NCBI GenBank assembly: GCA_039961675.1
Contig: JABRWC010000017.1
Span: forward strand, 1-64,000
DNA: 64,000 nucleotides
Direction: 5' to 3'
Origin: JABRWC01 sp039961675
GTDB lineage: Bacteria > Planctomycetota > Phycisphaerae > UBA1845 > Fen-1342
Shown: piece by piece, positions 25,272 to 34,057 of the stretch
How the letters are laid out: every line of letters begins with the position of its first letter
How positions within the stretch are numbered: position 1 is the first letter of the stretch
Position numbers and translations under genes: made by a program
The notes under the pieces: generated by a model
The model's database searches: none
Seen by the model: only the letters and a program-made list of their open reading frames with translations
What the model was told of the DNA's origin: nothing

Positions 25272-28208
25272 TCATGGGCCGGGCGGGTTCGGCGGCATGC
25301 CGTGCGTATCCCAGCCGGCCAGCAGCAGGAGGCACCGGCCGCAGAAATCAGCCTGTCCGCCGGGACGCCGGCTCATGTACCCCATGACGCACAGGTCGTG
25401 GTAGTCGTGCTCGTCGAAGCCGCCGCCGGTGGAACCGCCCGGTCCGGTGTTGACCTGGGCCGCATCGGTGTATTGGTGCGGGCCATACATCGTGTGCCCG
25501 GTCTCGTGCAGCGCGTTGCTGTTGTGGTCGTAGGGGAACCCGGCGTTGCTGTACGTACCGTTGCCGAACGTGACGTAGCAGCCGCGGCGCATGCCGCCCC
25601 ATCCGCTGCGCAGCCAGTTTCCGCCGCTGGGGTGCCCCAGCAGCGCGAAGCCCTGCTGGGCCTCGACCGAGGTCATCACCGGGGCCTGGACGATGCTCAA
25701 CCCGCTGATCGCGTTGTGCGTGAAGAACTCCATGATCTCGGCGGACATCGCGTGCATGATCGCCGCCAGGTCCGTGAGGAAGTTCGCGTTTCCCGTCGCC
25801 GCCGGCCAGCCGCCGGGCGGCGGCGGACCCTTGGGCGCGGCGTCGTACTGCGCCGCGGTCAGGAACTGGATCAGCCCGGAACTGCTGTTGTTCGTGCCGG
25901 GTGAGACCGGGCTGTTCTCGGCAATGAGCACGTTCAGGTTGTAGCGCTGGCTGAGCGTCGGGTTGATGCGCCCCTTGGCAAAGCGAATGGCTTGCAGCCA
26001 GTCAGCCTGCGAAATGTTCTGCGGCGACTGCGCCAGACTCTCGACCTCGACGTCGAGCCAGGCTTTCGCGTACTCGTCGGCAATGAAGCCGCCGGTGTCG
26101 AAGTTGTTCAGCGCACCGCCGCACAGCGCAAACTCGGCCGCGTGGTTGGGGTTCACGCCCGCGCCGGGATAGTCCCAGCGCATGTACTTGCTGAGGCGGA
26201 AGACCCGCCACACCACCATCGTGCCGGTCTCTTCCTTGACCGCGAAAGGCTCGCTGCCGTTGGACGGCTGATCGTCGCCGGCTTCGGAGATCGGGTCCAG
26301 GAAGGCGCGAATCTTGTAGCGGTCGCCGCAGGTCCGCGCCGGCATCAGGATTACGCACGCCTTGCCTTCGTCGTTCGTCGTGGCCATCACGGCGTTCGCG
26401 TGTGAGCTGGCGGACGCGGGGACGAGGTTCAGCGCGTCGTGGAAGCCCGCGCGTGGCCCGGTCATCAACACGTTCTGCGCGCGGTTCGCGCCCGCGACCG
26501 CGCCGCCGCGCTTCCCGCCCACGCTGCGGTGCGCGTTGTCCACCTGCGGATCGTTCGCCACGGCGGGGTTGCGGTTGCGCTCGTCGTCTATGTACTTCTT
26601 CGGGTGGCCGGTCATGTTGAACGTGAACGGCGTGGGCGGGGTGGTCGTGGTCGAGTTGTTCTGGCTGTTGGTCACCGGCGCGGTGCGCAGCGGCGGTTGC
26701 CCGGCGAACGAGCCGGACGGCGCGTCGTCCGGCGGAATCAGTTGGAAATGGACCTTGTGACCGGCGGCCGCCGGCCCCCAGGTCTCACCGTCGCGTTCCT
26801 CGACGATCGCGACGATCGGCAGCAGGCCCAGCGCGTCGTTGGCGTTCCACGCGGCGGTCTCCGCCTGAAACTTGCGGTGCGGCGTACCGGCGGGCGTCGC
26901 AGGGTTGCCGAAGAAACCGCCGGCCAGGTCGGCGTTCGTCACCGCCCAGACGCCCGGCAGTCGAATGCGGGTGAGCTCATCCTTGCCCGGAAGCTGTCCA
27001 TCGGCCAGGATCACGTTGCGAACGCGGGTCTTGAGCTCCTCGACAGCGGCGGCATCGTCCGCAATCCCCGTAACCGTCTTGAAATGGTCCCAGGCGTGCT
27101 GCGCGATCGTGCCGATGTTCGCGCTGTTGAGCGGCTCGTACAGGAAGCCGATCGCCTGAAGCCGCTTGCGCACGCCGTCGTCGGTGTGCGTGGCCGCGGC
27201 CACGTCGGGGAAAATCTTGTCGATCTCGCCGTATTCCAGCCGAATGCGCAGCCGCCGGCCCACCTCGTGCGGATTGCACGGCAGCGGGTCGAAGCGAAAG
27301 ATGCGGTTGGGCCCGTAGAGCTGGCATTTCGCGGGGTCGCACGTGGCGCCGATCGGGTGGCACTCCAACTCCGGCACTTCCGGCGGATCGAAGAACAGCA
27401 CGTGGACCCGGCGGTCGATCTGGCTGCGCTGGTTCTCGACCAGGTCGGGCGTAATCGGCCAGTTCTCGCCGCAGCCGACCGTGTGCCGGGCGGAATCGAG
27501 AAACTTGATGCGGCCGCGCGCGGCGGCGAGCCCCGCGTCGTCGGTCTGCATGATTTGCTTCAGGCCTGCCATGTACATGTCGAAGAACGCGCCCCAGGTC
27601 TGCTTGCCGAGCACGCCGTCAACCGCGATGTTCTGGTTGAACGCCGCGTTGTACTGCTCTTGGAACTTGCGCAATGCGGTCTGCGTCTGCGCGTTCCAGA
27701 CGTTGTTCTTCGGGCCGGGGTCGGTGTCCCAACCGAAAAAGCCCTTGATCCAGATGAGAATCTGCTGCACGTCCTCGGTCTTGTGCTTCGCGTCGCAAAT
27801 GTCCACCCACTCGGGCTTCTCGCCCATCAGCACGTGATGCACGTTCTTGGAGCGGTAGTCCGAAAGTCCGAGGTTGTAGTCCGGTGAACCGCTCCGGTCA
27901 GTGTGGCCGGCGATCAGGATCACGTTCGACGGCATGTTCTCCGCATGCAGATAGCAGGCGTGGATCGCGTCGAGGCCGGCGACGTGGTTTGCGTCCGCGG
28001 GATCGACGTTCGGATCGCATGCGCCATAGTCCGGCAACATCACCGCACTGTCCCAGTGGAAGTGCACGTCCTCCACTTCCAGGATGTACGCGTGGTTCAG
28101 CAGCAGCCGAAACTTGTGCTGCTCGTTCGTCGGCCGGCCGAACTTGCGGTCGCGGTCGCGAACCGTGATGTCCTGAACCGGTCGTTGCGTCTGGGGCGGC
28201 GATGACAT
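25272..28208 (-). CDS. OmpA-like / peptidoglycan-binding / zincin-like multidomain protein
   Basis: A 978-residue protein with no signal peptide. Near residues 95-125 it has VILIAGHTDRSGSPDYN followed by LGLSDYRSKNV, the OmpA C-terminal peptidoglycan-associating motif. Residues ~165-215 (NAQTQTALRKFQEQY to VDGVLGKQTWGAF) form a PG_binding_1 domain. Near the C-terminus LHETGHTMYGPH at 900-911 has the zincin HExxH with a further His at 911, and VMGYM at 941-945 could be a metzincin Met-turn. A Gly/Asp-rich loop lies between them. The middle is a long unassigned region. The combination suggests a cell-wall-acting or secreted metalloprotein, perhaps loaded onto a contractile injection device; that last idea is only inference from the small partner upstream. 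Start ATG 28208. Confidence 0.7.
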   Translation of the reverse strand: MSSPPQTQRPVQDITVRDRDRKFGRPTNEQHKFRLLLNHAYILEVEDVHFHWDSAVMLPDYGACDPNVDPADANHVAGLDAIHACYLHAENMPSNVILIAGHTDRSGSPDYNLGLSDYRSKNVHHVLMGEKPEWVDICDAKHKTEDVQQILIWIKGFFGWDTDPGPKNNVWNAQTQTALRKFQEQYNAAFNQNIAVDGVLGKQTWGAFFDMYMAGLKQIMQTDDAGLAAARGRIKFLDSARHTVGCGENWPITPDLVENQRSQIDRRVHVLFFDPPEVPELECHPIGATCDPAKCQLYGPNRIFRFDPLPCNPHEVGRRLRIRLEYGEIDKIFPDVAAATHTDDGVRKRLQAIGFLYEPLNSANIGTIAQHAWDHFKTVTGIADDAAAVEELKTRVRNVILADGQLPGKDELTRIRLPGVWAVTNADLAGGFFGNPATPAGTPHRKFQAETAAWNANDALGLLPIVAIVEERDGETWGPAAAGHKVHFQLIPPDDAPSGSFAGQPPLRTAPVTNSQNNSTTTTPPTPFTFNMTGHPKKYIDDERNRNPAVANDPQVDNAHRSVGGKRGGAVAGANRAQNVLMTGPRAGFHDALNLVPASASSHANAVMATTNDEGKACVILMPARTCGDRYKIRAFLDPISEAGDDQPSNGSEPFAVKEETGTMVVWRVFRLSKYMRWDYPGAGVNPNHAAEFALCGGALNNFDTGGFIADEYAKAWLDVEVESLAQSPQNISQADWLQAIRFAKGRINPTLSQRYNLNVLIAENSPVSPGTNNSSSGLIQFLTAAQYDAAPKGPPPPGGWPAATGNANFLTDLAAIMHAMSAEIMEFFTHNAISGLSIVQAPVMTSVEAQQGFALLGHPSGGNWLRSGWGGMRRGCYVTFGNGTYSNAGFPYDHNSNALHETGHTMYGPHQYTDAAQVNTGPGGSTGGGFDEHDYHDLCVMGYMSRRPGGQADFCGRCLLLLAGWDTHGMPPNPPGP

Positions 28209-28223
28209 GGCGCGGCTTTCACC

Positions 28224-28784
28224 CTACGGTGTCGTGGTGGACCCGTGCAGACCGAGCATCGGGAACTGCACCCAGCACGTTCCTTGCGGGATCGCGTCCA
28301 GCCGAACGTGGCCGGCGGCGTCGAGCTTGCCGGCGCGGATCGTGCCGTCCGGCAGCGTGATTTTGTAATCTTCGCCGGCGATCGGCTGCTCGTCCTCGTT
28401 AACCAGCAGGATTTCGATCCAGCCGGTCTCAGGCGTCGGCGTCGGACCGGGAGGCTCTTCGGGCGGCTCGGCCTCTTTCGGGATCGTTCCCGTAAAGAGC
28501 GGTTCGCGATACTCCTCCTCCAGCAATGCGAGCCGGCCGGCGAGGATCAGCCGCGCAATCGTGTCGACGGTGCCGCCGAGCGGGTACTGCGAGAGAATTT
28601 GGGCGGCTGGCGCGCTGATGTCGAGCGGCGAAGTGCGGAGCAGGCGCTCGATGTCGGACTGGGACATCAGGCCGAGCGTGCGACTGGTCCGGGCGCTGGC
28701 TTCGACTAACCGCAGGCGCCGGTCCGGCCGCAGGCGCTGTGTAATGAGGTGTTCGAGCTGCGTGCCTTCGCCTTCGCCGGCCAC
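28224..28784 (-). CDS. Small protein with carboxypeptidase-regulatory-like beta domain
   Basis: A 186-residue protein, upstream and 15 bases from the OmpA/zincin gene. The N-terminal half is helical. A Pro-rich linker (EAEPPEEPPGPTPTPE) leads to a beta domain WIEILLVNEDEQPIAGEDYKI..LPDGTIRAGKLDAAG..IPQGTCWVQFP. This domain type is frequent at the C-terminus of VgrG-type spikes or beside them, which is why I suspect a secretion-device partner. No VgrG, Hcp or sheath gene is in the window. Function unproven. Confidence 0.65.
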   Translation of the reverse strand: MAGEGEGTQLEHLITQRLRPDRRLRLVEASARTSRTLGLMSQSDIERLLRTSPLDISAPAAQILSQYPLGGTVDTIARLILAGRLALLEEEYREPLFTGTIPKEAEPPEEPPGPTPTPETGWIEILLVNEDEQPIAGEDYKITLPDGTIRAGKLDAAGHVRLDAIPQGTCWVQFPMLGLHGSTTTP

Positions 28785-28978
28785 CGACCTTCCTCCTCAG
28801 AAGCGAGCGACGCCCCGAAGCGTTCCATATAGGCACCGTGCCGCGTGCGGCTCGGTGCAGCAAGAGAATCGGGCCGGCGATGCGGCCGCATGGATGGGAG
28901 CCTCGGCGAAGTATAGGCGCGCCCAAGCCGGCGATCAATCCGAACGACGCCGTGGCCTGCCGCGCCGCCGCGCACGGC

Positions 28979-30928
28979 TTACGTTGAAGCGGCGGCGGCC
29001 GTCGGTGAGGCAACGCTGTTCTCGCGTGCTTGTGCGTCCGGCGCGAGTTCCTCGATCCGCTGAACGATCAGACGCGTCACCGCGCGCAGCACTTCGCGGT
29101 CCTTCTCTCGGCCGCGATACGCCGAGAGGTCGATCGGCTTGCCGAAGCGCACGCGGGACCGGTGCCGGACGAAGTAGCACGCCAGCGGATGCTTCGAATA
29201 GCGCGTGCCGGAGATATGAACCGGGATGACCGGCGCATCGGACTTGAGCGCGATGAGCGCCAGACCGTCCTTGTACTCCGGCTGGTCGGAGACTTCGCCG
29301 AAGCCGCCCGCCGGGAAGACGAGCAGGCAGTTGCCGTCGCGGAGGCATTGCAGGCAGTTTCGGAAGAACTGCAAGCCCGGCTTGGCGCGATCGACGGGCA
29401 CGCTGCGGACCATCTGGATCACCCAGCCGACCAACGGATTCTCGTACCACTCCTTGGCGACCAGGTAGCTGATGATGCGATGCCGCAGGGCCCCTTGGAG
29501 CGCCATCGGGTCAATCCCGCTGGTGTGGTTCGCCGCCAACAGCACCGGGCCCCTGAGCGGCACCGTCATCGGACCGATGCGTTTCAGGCCGCACCAGGAG
29601 TACGCGTACGTGTGGACGATCTGCCAGACGATGCTCAGCAGCGGCGATTCGATTTCGGTTTTGCGGTACTCGCGCCAGGCGAGCGCCAGCGCCACGAACA
29701 GCGCCAGCGCGGTCGCCCCGAGCAGGAACGGGACATAGCGGTCAAGGTGCGGTATCTCCGGCAGGCCGAGCAGACCAGTGGTCGCGACGGTGGCGGCCAT
29801 TGTCGCCATGTCGGACACGCCGAAAACGCGCCCGCGCCGCGAGTCCGGCACGAAGCGCTGGATGGTGGACATGATCGTGACCAGCAGCGCGGCGCCCGCG
29901 CCGCCCAGTCCGACCAGGCACAGTCCCGGGATGAAGCGACCCAGCCGGAAGACGTACGCAATGTCCAGCAGCACGAGCCACGTCGCGCTGCCCGCCAGCG
30001 ACGCCAGCACCGCGGTCTTGATCGGCATCGCCGGGCCGATCATCGTCATCACCGCCGCGCCGAGCACCAGCCCCAGCCCAAGCAGCCCGCGATAGACGCC
30101 GATGTCGGCGATGTCGCCGCGGAACACGTCCTTCACCATCGCCGGAATGATCGAGATCACCACACCGGCCGCGCCCCAGAACACCGTTCCGAGCAGGATC
30201 ATCTGCAACGCGCGGCGGTGCCGGCGGACGTAGGCGAAGCCCTGACGGATGGGGGTCCACACGCCCGTCAGCCGCGGCCGGTCGGCGACGCGCGCGCGTC
30301 GCAGGTTGATGAGCGAGATCAGCGCGGCGCTGCTGGCGAACGTGACGGCGCCGAGGCGGTAGTTCCAGAGCACGCCGAGGTGTTTGACGATCCATCCGCC
30401 GAGCAGATAGCTGAAGATGCCCGAGATGGTCACCGCGGCGCTGATGAGGGCGTTGGCGCGGACGAGTTGGTCCTCGCGGATCAGCGTCGGCAACAGCGCC
30501 TGCCGGCAGGGCGAAAAGAACGACGCGAACAGCCCGATCATCATCAGCGGCAGAACGATTGAATAGTCGCCGACTCCGAGCGGATCGAGCCATGCGGCCA
30601 GCGCCGGAACCAGCAGCGACAGGTTGAACGCCACGACGCCGCGCAGCAGGTCCGACGAGATCATCGTCCACTTGCGGCTGAAGCGGTCGGCCCACCAGCC
30701 GGCCAGCGGCCCGAGCACGGCATACGGCAGGAAGAACGCGAACGTCAGCAGGGCCTGGATGCGAACCGACCGGTCGCTGTCGAGCGCGCGGCGCTCCTGG
30801 AGCAGCGCCATCTCGTTGAGGTGGTCGCCGACCGCGGCGATCGCGGCCGCGGCCCAGAGACACAGGAAATTGGGGTTGCGGATGACGAGGCTGGGGAGCG
30901 AAGGCTGTCGTTGCGCTGAATCGCCCAT
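28979..30928 (-). CDS. MFS transporter fused to a PlsC-type acyltransferase
   Basis: A 649-residue membrane protein. The first ~420 residues are a major facilitator with about twelve helices and the loop GWWADRFSRKW between helices 2 and 3. The C-terminal ~210 residues are a 1-acylglycerol-phosphate acyltransferase domain with the catalytic NHTSGID (HxxxxD), a block FPAGGFGE in place of the usual EGTRS, and VIPVHISGT. The pairing matches LplT-Aas style lysophospholipid import and re-acylation, so a role in membrane lipid recycling is likely. ATG 30928 begins MGDSAQRQPS; an upstream in-frame start at 30997 gives an unlikely Pro-rich leader. Confidence 0.87.
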   Translation of the reverse strand: MGDSAQRQPSLPSLVIRNPNFLCLWAAAAIAAVGDHLNEMALLQERRALDSDRSVRIQALLTFAFFLPYAVLGPLAGWWADRFSRKWTMISSDLLRGVVAFNLSLLVPALAAWLDPLGVGDYSIVLPLMMIGLFASFFSPCRQALLPTLIREDQLVRANALISAAVTISGIFSYLLGGWIVKHLGVLWNYRLGAVTFASSAALISLINLRRARVADRPRLTGVWTPIRQGFAYVRRHRRALQMILLGTVFWGAAGVVISIIPAMVKDVFRGDIADIGVYRGLLGLGLVLGAAVMTMIGPAMPIKTAVLASLAGSATWLVLLDIAYVFRLGRFIPGLCLVGLGGAGAALLVTIMSTIQRFVPDSRRGRVFGVSDMATMAATVATTGLLGLPEIPHLDRYVPFLLGATALALFVALALAWREYRKTEIESPLLSIVWQIVHTYAYSWCGLKRIGPMTVPLRGPVLLAANHTSGIDPMALQGALRHRIISYLVAKEWYENPLVGWVIQMVRSVPVDRAKPGLQFFRNCLQCLRDGNCLLVFPAGGFGEVSDQPEYKDGLALIALKSDAPVIPVHISGTRYSKHPLACYFVRHRSRVRFGKPIDLSAYRGREKDREVLRAVTRLIVQRIEELAPDAQARENSVASPTAAAAST

Positions 30929-31114
30929 GCGTGGTGGCGTCCTCGCCGCGGACCCAGGACACGCAGGCGGCGCCGCCGTGCGGCCGGTGCGCTCCACGGC
31001 CTTGGCGCTCGCGCGGCCAGGAGGACTTTACGCAGGCGCAGGTGATGCGTAAAGATCGTGCCTGCACGCGCCGCGTTACCACCGTTCAACGCCGTGTACA
31101 GGGAGGGCTCATGC

Positions 31115-31717
31115 ATGCGACCGTCGGCCGCACTGCTGCAAGTCGACTCGGATTCCGCAGGCTCGACAAGGCGCAGCGTATGGCTTGCGTGTCGGGCGAT
31201 TGCATTTGCGGCGGCGCTGCTGGTCGGCTGCGAGTCGCCGGAGCCGCGCGAACGGCGCATCGAGCCGCCACCGCCGGCCAGCGAGGCGCCGCCGCCGCAA
31301 GCCGCCCGACCCTCACCCGCGACGCAGCCGGCGCCCACTCCAGTGCCGCCGCGCGTTGAGCCGCCCGTTGCGGCGCAGGAGCCGCAGAGTTCTCCGCCGC
31401 CCGCGCCCCCGCCGCCGCAGGAAAGCCCGACGCCGGAGCTGCCCGAATACCTGCGGATCGTGGAGCGGATCGACGCCACACGGCCGGTGCGCGTGGACGC
31501 CGCGACGCGCGCCAGCGGCGTGCTGGCGCTTTCGACCGCGAACGTGAAGCGCCTGCGGCTGGAGCGCCGCCTGTTGCCGATGAACACGGCGCGCAGCGTC
31601 GCCGTGCGCGTAGACGGGCAGGCGATCGAGTGGACGGCGCGCTACGAGTGGATCGAGCTGGAGCGCTCCAGCGTCGGCCAGTGGACGGTGTCGAGACGCT
31701 ATCCGGACCAGCCATGA
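31115..31717 (+). CDS. Pro-rich lipoprotein
   Basis: A 200-residue lipoprotein. ATG 31115 has GGGAGG eight bases upstream and a signal ending FAAALLVGCE with lipid-modified C39. Residues ~45-110 are a Pro/Ala/Gln-rich spacer of the kind that crosses a cell wall or periplasm, followed by a ~90-residue domain with Arg/Val-rich strands. The family is not recognised. Its stop overlaps the start of the methyltransferase gene (ATGA), so the two are translationally coupled. Confidence 0.75.
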   Translation: MRPSAALLQVDSDSAGSTRRSVWLACRAIAFAAALLVGCESPEPRERRIEPPPPASEAPPPQAARPSPATQPAPTPVPPRVEPPVAAQEPQSSPPPAPPPPQESPTPELPEYLRIVERIDATRPVRVDAATRASGVLALSTANVKRLRLERRLLPMNTARSVAVRVDGQAIEWTARYEWIELERSSVGQWTVSRRYPDQP

Positions 31718-32280
31718 GCGCCGGCGGCGAGCGCTACGTGACGCGGGCGGGGCTGAAGCTCGAAGCCGCGCTGCGCGAGTTTCAACTGAGCGTCGCCGGA
31801 CTCACGTGCGTCGACTTCGGCAGCCACGCTGGCGGCTTCGTCGATTGCCTGCTCCAGCACGGCGCGGCGCGCGTCTACGCCGTGGACCCCGGTTACGGCG
31901 TGCTCGACTACCGGCTGCGGAATGACCCGCGGGTCGTGGTCTTCGAACGCACCAACGCCTTGCGCTTCGCCTGCCCGGAGCTGTGCGACCTGGTGACGAT
32001 CGACGCGGGCTGGACGCGGCAGCGCGTCATCCTGCCCGCGGCGGCCCGCGCGCTGCGGCCGGGCGGGTGCGTGGTCACGCTCGTCAAGCCGCAATACGAG
32101 GCGCCGCCGCGCGCGCTGCGGCGCGGCGTGCTCGCGCCCGACCAGGTGGAGCCGGTCCTGCGAGAGGTGGAGCTGGAGGTGGTCGAGGAAGGCTGGCGCG
32201 TCGCGCAGCGAAGAGCAAGCCCCATCGCCGGCCACGGCGGGAACGTCGAATGGCTCTGGCTGCTGGAACGCGCGAATTGA
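31714..32280 (+). CDS. TlyA-like FtsJ-family RNA methyltransferase lacking the S4 domain
   Basis: A 188-residue SAM-dependent methyltransferase. It begins RYVTRAGLKLEAAL, then TCVDFGSHAGGFVDCLLQ (SAM motif I), ARVYAVDPGYGVLDYRLR and RVVVFERTNALRF, the same order as TlyA/YqxC hemolysin-type 2'-O-rRNA methyltransferases. The usual N-terminal S4 RNA-binding domain (~60 residues) is absent: the ATG at 31714 overlaps the previous stop and no upstream S4 sequence exists. RNA recognition may therefore depend on another factor, or the substrate differs. Confidence 0.82.
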   Translation: MSAGGERYVTRAGLKLEAALREFQLSVAGLTCVDFGSHAGGFVDCLLQHGAARVYAVDPGYGVLDYRLRNDPRVVVFERTNALRFACPELCDLVTIDAGWTRQRVILPAAARALRPGGCVVTLVKPQYEAPPRALRRGVLAPDQVEPVLREVELEVVEEGWRVAQRRASPIAGHGGNVEWLWLLERAN

Positions 32281-32350
32281 GCGTCCGACGTGCGAGAGCC
32301 GCGCGGGTCAGGCCGGAGAAGCTCGCGGAGCCCCGCCGCGACCCAATCTC

Positions 32351-32415
32351 CGTAGCGTCAGACGTCCCAGTCCGACGAGCGTCTCGGCGTCGGACGCGGA
32401 GGTCCGGCGCTACGC
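32351..32415. repeat. Large imperfect inverted repeat of the GTCGG..GCTACG family
   Basis: The left part carries CGTAGCGTC and CAGTCCGACG; the right part (32388-32415) carries CGTCGGAC-GCGGAG-GTCCGGCG-CTACG. Each arm is itself related to the palindromes at 41734 and 53975, here arranged head to head. It lies between the converging methyltransferase and PpiC genes and could end transcripts from both sides. Confidence 0.6.
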
Positions 32416-32451
32416 ACGTCGTACAATTCCACGCTGCCTATCGGAACGACT

Positions 32452-33723
32452 CTATTCGCTGGACTTGGAAACCGGCGTTTCGAGCGCCCGCTTCACCGCG
32501 GCGGCCACGAAGTCGTCCAGCGACGAGATCGTGGCGTTGCGCGCCAGTTTGACCATGTACTCGGCGGCAAGCTTGTTGAACCGTTCGCGGAAGGCCGCTT
32601 CGCGCAGTTCGTCCTGAACGTCGAGGAAGCTCTGGACGGCCTTGGGCGTGATCTTCCCGCAGCGGACGATGTACCAGCCGTTGACGGTCTCGATCGGTTC
32701 GCTGACCTGCCCCGGCTGGAAGGCGAAGATTTTGGCGCTGATCTCGTCGTACGGGGGATTCAGCGGCGCGCCGATGTCGCCCCACGATCCACCGCTTTCG
32801 GCGTGCACGCTCTTGGAGAACTCCCGCGCCGCCTCTTCGAACGGCCGCTGCTTCACGGCCTCGGCCGCCGCCCGGATGTGCCGCACCGCGGCCAGGCGCG
32901 CCCGGGCGCGCTGGTCGGGGTTGGCATAGTCCCACTCGACTCCCTCGGGCAGGAAGCGCTCGAACGGCGCCTCGATCATCTGAAGTTCGCGCGTCTCGGG
33001 CGAGGTGTATTGCTGCTCGTTGTCGCGGTAACGCGCCAGAAGCTCGTCGCGGCGAAGCTGGATCTTCGGGGCGATGATCTCGCGCGTGTAGCTGCTGACG
33101 ACAAGCTGTCGCCGCAGGCGCTCGCGGAACTTGTCCAGGTCCAGGCCGAAGCCCGTCAGGTAGTTGGCCAGCCGGGCCGAACTGCCGCCGAAGTCGTGGT
33201 TGACGACCTTCTGAAGCTCCTGGTCGACGGCCTTGTCGAGCGCCTCCTTCTTCGGATCGTCGAGGTTGCCCATGGCTTTCTCGTACACGAGCAACGAGCC
33301 GATCTCCTGCTGTGCGACCTCGCGTGCCCAGCGCTGAACGCGCTCCGCGAGGCGCGCCTCGGTCAGGGACTCGCGGGCCTCCTTGATCTCGTCGCTGAGC
33401 ACGAAGAGAACTTCGCCGACCGTCAACACGGAGTTGTTCACCACCAGGATGTCGCCCGCGATCGAGCCTGCCTTCGGCCGCAGGGCCGTGGGCGGCGGGC
33501 GGACGGGCGCGGGCCGCTCGGATTCGAACACCGGCGCCGAGGTCGGCACGACCTTGCCGCTCTCGATGAGCTGCTCGCGCTGCGCCGCAAGCTCGGCGTC
33601 GCTGCGCAGCACCGGGCGGCGCACGTCGGGCGGGGGCGACGCAGCCGGTCCGCGCTGGCATCCGCACGCGCCAGCAAGCGCCGTTGCGGCAATGAGTAGA
33701 TCGAATCCGAGGCGAAGATGCAT
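32452..33723 (-). CDS. PpiC/SurA-type peptidyl-prolyl isomerase, probable lipoprotein
   Basis: A 423-residue exported foldase. ATG 33723 gives a signal MHLRLGFDLLIAATALAGAC with Cys20 or Cys22 as possible lipidation site; the frame runs on upstream across the tRNA genes but that is not coding. After a Pro/Arg-rich linker comes a SurA-like N-terminal helical part (VNNSVLTVGEVLFVLSD). Then follows a parvulin domain (~residues 265-370) with GGSWGDIG and AFQPGQVSEPIETVNGWY, the rotamase signature. It likely folds or chaperones outer-membrane or secreted proteins. Confidence 0.88.
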   Translation of the reverse strand: MHLRLGFDLLIAATALAGACGCQRGPAASPPPDVRRPVLRSDAELAAQREQLIESGKVVPTSAPVFESERPAPVRPPPTALRPKAGSIAGDILVVNNSVLTVGEVLFVLSDEIKEARESLTEARLAERVQRWAREVAQQEIGSLLVYEKAMGNLDDPKKEALDKAVDQELQKVVNHDFGGSSARLANYLTGFGLDLDKFRERLRRQLVVSSYTREIIAPKIQLRRDELLARYRDNEQQYTSPETRELQMIEAPFERFLPEGVEWDYANPDQRARARLAAVRHIRAAAEAVKQRPFEEAAREFSKSVHAESGGSWGDIGAPLNPPYDEISAKIFAFQPGQVSEPIETVNGWYIVRCGKITPKAVQSFLDVQDELREAAFRERFNKLAAEYMVKLARNATISSLDDFVAAAVKRALETPVSKSSE

Positions 33724-33845
33724 GAGCTCACTATAGCGGGCGCCGCGCGGCGAACAAAACCATTGCCCGCGTGCGAACGGCGGGCTTGACGGGCGCTGCG
33801 TGCGGACTATGCTGAAAGTCTTCCGGTCGAGCGCCCTGAGCGTCG

Positions 33846-33930
33846 GCCCGGGTGGCGGAATTGGCAGACGCGCCAGGTTGAGGGCCTGGTGGGGGTTAAC
33901 CTCGTGCTGGTTCGAATCCAGTCCCGGGCA
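33846..33930 (+). tRNA. tRNA-Leu, anticodon GAG
   Basis: 85-base class II tRNA: acceptor GCCCGGG pairs with CCCGGGC. The anticodon arm is CCAGG-TTGAGGG-CCTGG with anticodon GAG, followed by the long variable arm expected of tRNA-Leu and the T arm with TTCGAAT. Discriminator A at 33930; no CCA is encoded. Confidence 0.96.
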
Positions 33931-33977
33931 TTCCGCCGGCAGAAGGCGTAGCAGGGCCACGGCACCCGTTACGTTGA

Positions 33978-34051
<74 letters not shown>

Positions 34052-34057
34052 GTTTTC

